7,147 nt of DNA. It comes from an uncultured Campylobacter sp. (GTDB lineage: Bacteria; Campylobacterota; Campylobacteria; Campylobacterales; Campylobacteraceae). Positions 1 through 4,546 of the stretch are shown here, piece by piece (the stretch's first letter is position 1; every line of letters starts with the position of its first letter). The notes beneath the pieces were generated by a model. That model saw only the letters and a list, made by a program, of their open reading frames with translations. It was not told the DNA's origin and searched no databases. The position numbers and the translations under genes are program-made. The stretch covers positions 1-7,147 of the forward strand of contig CAJPSJ010000100.1 of assembly GCA_905373295.1 (NCBI GenBank), in the 5' to 3' direction.

Positions 1-31
1 ATCCATATTTTCATCAATTATCTTTTTATAG

Positions 32-751
32 TTATAGCAAAACGGGTATATGCTCTTTTTTTTGTTGATAAAATACATCACTAAATATAGAGTTTAAAAG
101 CCACCTATAACATCTGTTTTCTGGAGTAATTATGTCAAATTTTTTAGTTTTTGTTTCGTACATAATTGGTAATTGTATGTCATTTTTACTTATAAATACA
201 AAATCAGTAAATAGGTCGAATGAGTGGTTGGCGCCATCTCCAAACCTCATATATATAAAATTCTCTATAAAATTTCCATCTTCGTCAATCAAATGCTCTT
301 GCTCCCAAGGATAAAAGAGCCGTAGTTTTAAAACCTCGTCGTTTTCTATAATCTCTTCGGCGTTTTTTATAGGCTTGCCGTCTTTGCAAATTTTAGAGCC
401 CAGATCCATTAGATAATCAAAATTTAGCCTTTTATCCAGCTTCCAAAATTCGCATCTATCGTCGGGATATTTATCGCCGTTGCACCATGAAAATCTTACT
501 CTCTCATAGCCGTTTTTGTCTAAGTGAATATCCGCCATCTTGCCGAAATCTATTTGCGGATAATTATCTAAGTAATGAAGCTTTTTTAGGTAATCTTTTA
601 AATTTAGCTCTACAAGCTCTCTTTGCGTCAGGTTTTTATCGCTAAAATCAAGCGCTTCTAAGATTGCCGAAATTCTATACGTAGGCAGCAAGGCGATAAA
701 TATGCAAACCCAAATCATAAAAACTATTATACAAAGGTACTTCAGGCGCAA
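32..751 (-). CDS. Hypothetical protein with one N-terminal membrane anchor
   Basis: I do not recognise this 239-residue protein. It starts MRLKYLC and has one hydrophobic segment at about residues 5-22, ending before TYRIS; the rest is soluble and rich in charged and aromatic residues. The likely topology is a short cytoplasmic N terminus, one helix and a periplasmic domain. That domain has four cysteines (C90, C100, C122, C214), which could form two disulfides, and one N-glycosylation sequon, DKNLT (38-42). The start is TTG, chosen because AAGGAG lies 5 bases before it; the first ATG (718) would cut the membrane helix in half. Base composition is far lower in GC than the nap genes: four 60-base lines counted by hand gave 25-38%, against 43 and 58% for two lines in napA. 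It has the same orientation as nap but sits 162 bases away, so it is probably separate. Foreign origin is possible but unproven. Confidence 0.75.
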   Translation of the reverse strand: MRLKYLCIIVFMIWVCIFIALLPTYRISAILEALDFSDKNLTQRELVELNLKDYLKKLHYLDNYPQIDFGKMADIHLDKNGYERVRFSWCNGDKYPDDRCEFWKLDKRLNFDYLMDLGSKICKDGKPIKNAEEIIENDEVLKLRLFYPWEQEHLIDEDGNFIENFIYMRFGDGANHSFDLFTDFVFISKNDIQLPIMYETKTKKFDIITPENRCYRWLLNSIFSDVFYQQKKEHIPVLL

Positions 752-756
752 GCTTA

Positions 757-762
757 CTCCTT
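757..762 (-). promoter_or_regulatory. Ribosome binding site fixing a TTG start
   Basis: AAGGAG on the minus strand, 5 bases before TTG at 749-751. It is a near-perfect Shine-Dalgarno sequence at good spacing. An in-frame TAG at 776-778 rules out a longer protein, so this site decides the start of the anchored hypothetical protein. Confidence 0.75.
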
Positions 763-779
763 CGGGCAGATTGCGCTAT

Positions 780-785
780 ATTATC
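780..785 (-). promoter_or_regulatory. Possible -10 box for the downstream hypothetical gene
   Basis: Reading the minus strand, GATAAT (5 of 6 matches to TATAAT) stands 17 bases before the AAGGAG site, in the gene-free stretch after napD. This would give a leader of roughly 25 bases. I see no convincing -35 box, but Campylobacter promoters often lack one. Such a match in AT-rich DNA can easily arise by chance. Confidence 0.25.
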
Positions 786-823
786 CAATGCAAGCTTAAC
801 GAGCCCATAATCCGCAGCGCTTG

Positions 824-840
824 CAGCAAACGACTTGCTG
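824..840. repeat. Small inverted repeat downstream of napD
   Basis: CAGCAA (824-829) and TTGCTG (835-840) can pair around a 5-base loop. No U-run follows on either strand, so it does not look like an intrinsic terminator. It could be a short stabilising hairpin at the end of the nap transcript or an operator. Confidence 0.35.
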
Positions 841-888
841 TAAAAATTCCAAGCTTGTTTGCGCGGTTAAATTTAGCGGTAAAATTTT

Positions 889-902
889 AAATTTTAAAAT
901 TT
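889..902. repeat. AT-only palindrome just after napD
   Basis: AAATTTTAAAATTT is a perfect 14-base palindrome that begins 11 bases after the napD stop codon and lies in a longer run of alternating A and T blocks (881-902). It has no GC stem and so makes a poor terminator hairpin. Apart from this, the small hairpin, the GCAAGCTTA repeats and the weak -10 match, I see nothing in 752-913. Confidence 0.4.
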
Positions 903-913
903 GCGGCGGCGGT

Positions 914-1249
914 TTAGACTCGCACTTTGCCGCCGTATTTGATCTGGCTCGGGTCTTTTTCGTCCAACTCGCGCATTATCTGCTCGCCGTTGTCGGAGTT
1001 TGCCGCGGCGATATCTGCGTCCAGATCGGAGTATGAGTAGATCATCATCGCCTCGCTTACGCCCTCTATGGCCTCTATCGCGCGAAATGCGGCGATCTCG
1101 TCCTCGAAGCTCTCCGCGCTAATCGTGGCTACCGCCTTGCCGTCCTCACACGCGACGAACTCGCAGCCGTCGATACTTTGCAGCTCTTTACGAAACTCCG
1201 CTATATCGGTATCTGCGCCTAGATAGATTACGACGCTTGAAATATTCAT
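914..1249 (-). CDS. napD: NapD, Tat-signal chaperone for NapA
   Basis: Small cytoplasmic protein that binds the NapA twin-arginine signal peptide and holds back export until the cofactor is in place. With the start chosen here it has 111 residues. The opening MNISSVVIYL (first strand), GKAVATISAES and VSEAMMIYSYS (later strands), with helices between, match the ferredoxin-like fold of the NapD family. The acidic tail after about residue 75 (ending in KYGGKVRV) makes it longer than the 87-residue E. coli protein. The ATG at 1249 is preferred over an in-frame TTG at 1261 because GGGAG lies 5 bases before the ATG and would overlap the TTG itself. The start shares ATGA with the napL stop. It is the last gene of the operon, consistent with the napAGHBLD order known from Campylobacter. 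Confidence 0.9.
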   Translation of the reverse strand: MNISSVVIYLGADTDIAEFRKELQSIDGCEFVACEDGKAVATISAESFEDEIAAFRAIEAIEGVSEAMMIYSYSDLDADIAAANSDNGEQIMRELDEKDPSQIKYGGKVRV

Positions 1250-2439
1250 TTTAACTCCCAAAAGTAGATATATCTATTATACCCTGAGCCCACGAGATAA
1301 TCTCCTTCGAAAAGCAGATAGTTGATGACGTCGTTACCTAGCTCGATGCTGCGAACGATCTCGCCTGCTTTGTCGATTACGCGTACGCCGTTACCAACGG
1401 TAAAAGCGCCTAGCTCGGGGCTTAGCGCCACGGCAAAAACTGCGAAACGGGCGTTATAAAATTTAGCGAAATCGCCGTTTTCGTAGTAGCACGATCTTTC
1501 TTTGTCGTTCGAGCCGCTCATCATACGATCGCCAAGCAGCGCCACGGAGTAGATCCCGTCCTTGTGCAGGGACTTTTGGCTCATAAGCTTTTTCGCTTTC
1601 GCGTCGAAATAAAACACGATACCGCCTTCGCACGAGATTAGTAGCGTCCCGCTAGCGCGGTCGTAGGCGCTGCCGCCCAAAGACGCGATGGTGAGCTTTT
1701 GCTCGAAGCTTACCTTGCCGCTAGGTAGGTCGAAGTATAAAATTTCGCTACCAAGACCTAGCAAAATCACGGTATTTTCGTCGTAGAAATAGACGTTTTT
1801 AATCCCCGTCATCGGCAACTTGTAGTGCGTAATCTTGCCGCCTACAAATATACCCAGCATCTTTTCAAACGCGTCGCCGTTATACAAAAATGCGTATTTC
1901 TCGCCTAGTTTATCGACGTCGAATATGGTAGCGCCCATCGGCTCGTCTAGGTAATTTTTGGACGAGGGCAGGGCGAAAATTAGCGTCTTGGAGATTGCGC
2001 TCGAAGCGGAATTTAATGCCGTAGAATTTTCAGCAGAATTTTGCGCCGTGGAATTTGCTGCGGTTGAATTTGCTAAAGAATTTACGGCAGCGGAATTTGC
2101 GGTGGAATCTCCCGTGGAATTTACGCTTGCTTTCGCATTGAAATTCTGCGCCGCATCAGAATTTGTGCTTGCGACGGAATTTTGCCCGGTGACAGAATTT
2201 GGCGCGGAATTCTCCGCGGAGTTAATGGTGATTTTATAGAGCTTTCCGTTGTCAAGCCCTGCGTAAATTTCGCCGTTTAGATTTTTTAGCACCGCTACGT
2301 TTGCGTCAAGCTCTAGTATGAAGCTAGCGTGTTTGATCTTTGCAGGCGCATCTATGCCCACAGCGTCACTAGGTATTGCAACGCCGTTGCCGGCATAGAT
2401 GAAGCAGGCGCAAAGTAGCAGCGGTGGTAAAAATTTCAT
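1246..2439 (-). CDS. napL: NapL, periplasmic beta-propeller-like Nap accessory protein with Asn-Ser repeat insert
   Basis: NapL is found in the nap clusters of Campylobacter and relatives; I recall only a modest effect on nitrate reductase activity and no settled biochemical role. It has 397 residues. The N terminus (MKF, then a Leu/Ala-rich stretch to about residue 21) is a signal peptide, so the protein should be periplasmic. The body shows repeating beta-strand segments of WD40/quinoprotein-like type, such as GEIYAGLDNGKLYKI, GTLLISCEGGIVFYF and the C-terminal GDYLVGSGYNRYIYFWELK. Residues 73-147 are a low-complexity insert with 13 Asn-Ser pairs (see the repeat entry). Without it the protein is about 322 residues, close to the size I remember for other NapL proteins. 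The ATG at 2439 follows napB by 9 bases, with a TAGGAG ribosome binding site that overlaps the napB stop codon. The stop overlaps the napD start (ATGA). The gene identity rests mainly on position between napB and napD plus the propeller pattern. Confidence 0.85.
   Translation of the reverse strand: MKFLPPLLLCACFIYAGNGVAIPSDAVGIDAPAKIKHASFILELDANVAVLKNLNGEIYAGLDNGKLYKITINSAENSAPNSVTGQNSVASTNSDAAQNFNAKASVNSTGDSTANSAAVNSLANSTAANSTAQNSAENSTALNSASSAISKTLIFALPSSKNYLDEPMGATIFDVDKLGEKYAFLYNGDAFEKMLGIFVGGKITHYKLPMTGIKNVYFYDENTVILLGLGSEILYFDLPSGKVSFEQKLTIASLGGSAYDRASGTLLISCEGGIVFYFDAKAKKLMSQKSLHKDGIYSVALLGDRMMSGSNDKERSCYYENGDFAKFYNARFAVFAVALSPELGAFTVGNGVRVIDKAGEIVRSIELGNDVINYLLFEGDYLVGSGYNRYIYFWELK
1255..1259 (-). 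promoter_or_regulatory. Ribosome binding site of napD
   Basis: GGGAG on the minus strand, 5 bases before the ATG at 1247-1249 and inside the end of napL. It partly overlaps the in-frame TTG at 1259-1261, which makes that TTG an unlikely start. Confidence 0.6.
1999..2223 (-). repeat. Degenerate Asn-Ser repeat tract inside napL
   Basis: Codes for NapL residues 73-147. Thirteen Asn-Ser pairs recur every 4 to 8 residues, with 4-5 in the second half, in an Ala/Thr/Ser-rich background. In DNA the core is AAT-TCY, usually after GCN or another short spacer. Two further sites look like mutated copies: Asn-Phe (AATTTC, 2140-2145), one base from AATTCC, and Asp-Ser (GATTCC, 2104-2109), also one base away. 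All spacers are whole codons, so the reading frame is kept. The tract sits between two apparent beta-strands (KLYKITI and KTLIFALP), which is where a propeller can carry a surface loop. Confidence 0.9.
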
Positions 2440-2448
2440 CGCGCGCTC

Positions 2449-2982
2449 CTACTCGACCTCGGCGCCTTGATTTAGCGTATCTATGAGGTTAGAAGTGGAA
2501 TTTGCGTCGCTAAACCTGCTAAAATCGGCCTTGAAGTTGTTTTTCACGAGCGGATCGGTTTGGGCTTGCGGTACGTGGCACTGCGTGCAGTTGAATCTCT
2601 GCTCGGCTAGCGTGCCGTTTAGATCCGCGCCTGTGCGAAAGTCCACCAAGTGGCTTTTTGGAATCGGCGTAGAGCCTACATCCTTAGCGACATCGGGCAT
2701 ATGGCAGGTTACGCACATATTGTTATCCTTTGTGATCGGTACAAGCCCTTCTAAGCTGTGCGGTATAAGAGGTGGAGCGTTTTCGAAGCTGCGCTCGATT
2801 TTCGAAGCAGCGCCCGGAGCATCCTCGCTATATTTGAAATCGGGCAGGGAATTTTTATTTTGCGCCGATTCGTCTACGCTTTTTATAAAGCCCAAGCTGT
2901 CGGCATCTATAGATGCCGTCTTGTCCGCGGCAAATAGCGCCGCACAGCATGCAAGAGCCAAGCCTAAAACCATTTTTTTCAT
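2449..2982 (-). CDS. napB: Periplasmic dihaem c-type cytochrome NapB
   Basis: Small electron-transfer subunit of the NapAB complex, passing electrons from NapGH to NapA. It has 177 residues. A Sec signal peptide is visible (MKK, then a hydrophobic run), probably cut after LFAA at residue 19. Two haem c motifs are present: CVTCH (C90-H94) and CTQCH (C132-H136). H75 in IPHS and H111 in KSHLVDF are the likely distal haem ligands, in the positions usual for NapB. Two matches to the bacterial N-glycosylation sequon D/E-X-N-X-S/T occur: DLNGT (120-124) and DANST (159-163). The first of two nearby ATGs is chosen because AGGAG lies 7 bases before it; the second, at 2973, would be 16 bases away. The start overlaps the napH stop (ATGA), and napL follows after 9 bases. 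Confidence 0.96.
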   Translation of the reverse strand: MKKMVLGLALACCAALFAADKTASIDADSLGFIKSVDESAQNKNSLPDFKYSEDAPGAASKIERSFENAPPLIPHSLEGLVPITKDNNMCVTCHMPDVAKDVGSTPIPKSHLVDFRTGADLNGTLAEQRFNCTQCHVPQAQTDPLVKNNFKADFSRFSDANSTSNLIDTLNQGAEVE

Positions 2983-3788
2983 TTTTTCACTCCTAATATA
3001 CTAAAATTTAACGCATCGTCATCGCATACGTCGATGCAGCGTCCGCAGCTGATACACTCGCTGCTAACGCGCCCGTTTTCGCGCCCGACCATCTTAAGTA
3101 CCTGCACTTCGGGGCAGACCATTTTGCATTTGCCGCACATCGTGCATTTATCAACCTCGTGGCGAACGCGAATGACGCTAAAATAGCTAAGCGCAGCCCA
3201 AAATCCGCCGAGCGGGCATAGCCGCGAACAGATCGTGCGATCGCCCGCGAAAATTTCAAAAACTACGATCAGTAGCGCGATTGCAAACGCACTCGCACTC
3301 AGCGATATGACGGCGCGCGCGAAAAGCGAGATAAAGCTTACGCTCTCAAACGCCGCAAAGCCGAAAGCTCCGCTGCAAATGAGCGCTAGCACCGCTAGGA
3401 CGTAGCGAGCCTTGCGATTTACGTTTAAAAATTTGGTGTGCACGCCAAATTTTTTACGAAGCCACGCGGCAAGATCGGTTAGTAAATTTATCGGGCATAC
3501 CCACGAACAATATAATCGCGGCGCTATAAGCGCATAAAATGCTCCTACGATAAGCGCTCCGATAACCGCCGTAGCGCCTAAAGAAAAGCTGGCTAGCAGC
3601 ATCTGCGCCGTCGCAAACGGATCGCTTAGATTAATCGTGCCGAAAAGTTTCGACGAGCTTAGATTGCCCTTTAGAATTCCTGATAAAATTCCGTTTTCGC
3701 TCGCGGCTTTGAAGGCGAAATTATTTCCTAAAATAAAAAGGACTAGAATAGAAATTTGGCTCAAACGCCTTAAAATAGTGTATTTCAT
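2979..3788 (-). CDS. napH: Membrane quinol dehydrogenase component NapH
   Basis: Integral membrane partner of NapG in menaquinol oxidation. It has 269 residues. Hydrophobic segments can be read at roughly 11-26, 61-87, 128-146 and 155-180, in line with the four-helix NapH layout. Two CX3CP motifs (C94-C98-P99 and C187-C191-P192) follow helices, as in the NapH family. The C-terminal cytoplasmic part has two classical 4Fe-4S motifs, C215/218/221/225-Pro and C245/248/251/255. The positively charged N terminus (MKYTILRR) suits a cytoplasmic location. The start codon overlaps the napG stop (ATGA, 3785-3788) and the stop overlaps the napB start (ATGA, 2979-2982), so translation is probably coupled on both sides. 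A GGAGGGG stretch about 6-13 bases before the ATG, inside the end of napG, can serve as the ribosome binding site. All expected cysteines are present. Confidence 0.96.
   Translation of the reverse strand: MKYTILRRLSQISILVLFILGNNFAFKAASENGILSGILKGNLSSSKLFGTINLSDPFATAQMLLASFSLGATAVIGALIVGAFYALIAPRLYCSWVCPINLLTDLAAWLRKKFGVHTKFLNVNRKARYVLAVLALICSGAFGFAAFESVSFISLFARAVISLSASAFAIALLIVVFEIFAGDRTICSRLCPLGGFWAALSYFSVIRVRHEVDKCTMCGKCKMVCPEVQVLKMVGRENGRVSSECISCGRCIDVCDDDALNFSILGVKK
2990..2994 (-). promoter_or_regulatory. Ribosome binding site of napB
   Basis: AGGAG on the minus strand within the last codons of napH, 7 bases before the first napB ATG (2980-2982). Its spacing favours this ATG over the second one at 2971-2973. 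Confidence 0.65.
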
Positions 3789-4543
3789 TGCCTAGTCCCC
3801 TCCATTAGATCGTCCTCGTTTAAGTAATCCTTACTCTTTTGCGGATCGAGCTTGATTTTGGTGTCTGCGTCCTTTAGCTTCGCGTCGTCGCCCTTGATCC
3901 AGCCTTTGACGTAGTTGTCGCTGGAAATTCCTATGACGCGCTCGCGCTCCACGACGCTGATAGCCGCCTTTTTCGTGACGCAGGCATGCTCGCACTTACC
4001 GCAACCCGTGCAGTAGTCGCTATCTACGACAGGCACGAGCAGGGCGTGCTTTTCGGTGCGGTTGTTGTGACGATAATCGATCCTAAGCGCCTTATCCATT
4101 ACGGGGCAGCTTCGCACGCACGCGTCGCATTGGATACCCGCATAAGCGATGCAATGCTCGGTATCTATGACCGCAACGCCCATCTTGGATAGACGCACGT
4201 TAAGCTTGGAGTCTTCGCTTACCAAGCTTTTATCTAGCGCGTCGCTAGGACAGGCTGCGACGCAAGGTATATCGTCGCACATATAGCACGGAATTTCGCG
4301 CGGGATAAAAAACGGCGTGCCGTTTGCAATAGCGTGATCGCAAAAGCTCGCAAGCTTAAGCGTATCAAACGGGCATGCCTCGACACAAAGTCCGCACCTT
4401 AGGCATTTGCTAAGAAATCCTTTCTCGCTTATAGCTCCGGGCGGGCGGAGTTTGGCGTGCTCGCCGGAGTTTGCGACTCCGAGCCCCAGAACGCCTACGC
4501 CCGCAGCTAAAGAAAGAATACCTAAGACCTCACGCCTATCCAT
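3785..4543 (-). CDS. napG: Ferredoxin-type quinol dehydrogenase component NapG
   Basis: Periplasmic iron-sulfur protein that, with membrane partner NapH, oxidises menaquinol and feeds electrons to NapB/NapA; in campylobacters, which lack napC, NapGH is the main route. It has 252 residues. Four 4Fe-4S motifs are visible: C47/50/53/57; C86/89/94/98; C131/139/142/146, with the wide first spacing usual for NapG; and C178/181/184/188. The N terminus (DRREVLG, then a Gly/Ala/Leu-rich segment to about residue 24) is a Tat signal with a weak consensus: the twin Arg is present, but Val replaces Phe and Gly replaces Lys. The ATG at 4543 lies 3 bases after the napA stop, with AAGG at 4552-4555 as ribosome binding site inside the end of napA. 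The C-terminal 50 residues are charged and Lys/Asp-rich, with no cluster motif. The gene ends in an ATGA overlap with napH. Confidence 0.96.
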   Translation of the reverse strand: MDRREVLGILSLAAGVGVLGLGVANSGEHAKLRPPGAISEKGFLSKCLRCGLCVEACPFDTLKLASFCDHAIANGTPFFIPREIPCYMCDDIPCVAACPSDALDKSLVSEDSKLNVRLSKMGVAVIDTEHCIAYAGIQCDACVRSCPVMDKALRIDYRHNNRTEKHALLVPVVDSDYCTGCGKCEHACVTKKAAISVVERERVIGISSDNYVKGWIKGDDAKLKDADTKIKLDPQKSKDYLNEDDLMEGTRQ

Positions 4544-4546
4544 AAT

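Larger units (their letters stand above)
748..798. repeat. Pair of GCAAGCTTA direct repeats
   Basis: The 9-mer GCAAGCTTA occurs at 748-756, across the TTG start, and at 790-798, exactly 42 bases apart. A third related palindrome, CAAGCTTG, is at 850-857. These could be protein-binding sites near the start of the hypothetical gene, or chance; only the repeats themselves are seen. Confidence 0.35.

Noticed and set aside
1..14. ATG at 12-14 (minus strand) as the start of another gene leaving the window
   Set aside because: Only four codons are visible and the upstream AAAAAGAT is a poor ribosome binding site, so no call can be supported.
850..857. CAAGCTTG followed by GAATTTTTAC (minus strand) as a terminator after napD
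   Set aside because: An 8-base palindrome with no loop cannot fold into a terminator stem, and the T-run is interrupted.
1999..2223. The Asn-Ser tract of NapL as an array of N-glycosylation sites
   Set aside because: Each Asn in the tract was checked, and none has Asp or Glu at -2. In AENSA and AENST the Glu is at -1. The bacterial sequon is therefore not met, although a relaxed N-X-S/T rule would fit some copies.
1958..2239. Open frame on the plus strand with repeated Glu-Phe codons
   Set aside because: It is the antisense shadow of the napL repeat (GAATTT is the reverse of AAATTC). It has no family resemblance and lies wholly inside napL.
2404..2439. Lipoprotein box (LCAC) in the NapL signal peptide
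   Set aside because: The hydrophobic stretch before that Cys is only about 9 residues and continues past it, so an ordinary signal peptide cut after about residue 21 is more likely.
2971..2989. Runs of A at the napB start (A6 and A7 on the minus strand) as a phase-variation tract
   Set aside because: The runs are short and encode the normal MKK start of a signal peptide. Campylobacter phase variation usually uses longer, mostly G/C tracts.
2483..3004. Long plus-strand open frame of 173 codons
   Set aside because: It is antisense to napB, whose signal peptide and two CXXCH motifs on the other strand are unmistakable.
3008..3259. Minus-strand frame of 83 codons overlapping the end of napH
   Set aside because: It is a shifted frame of napH, Ala/Arg-rich as expected for out-of-frame reading of GC-rich codons. 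The napH frame keeps all cluster cysteines.
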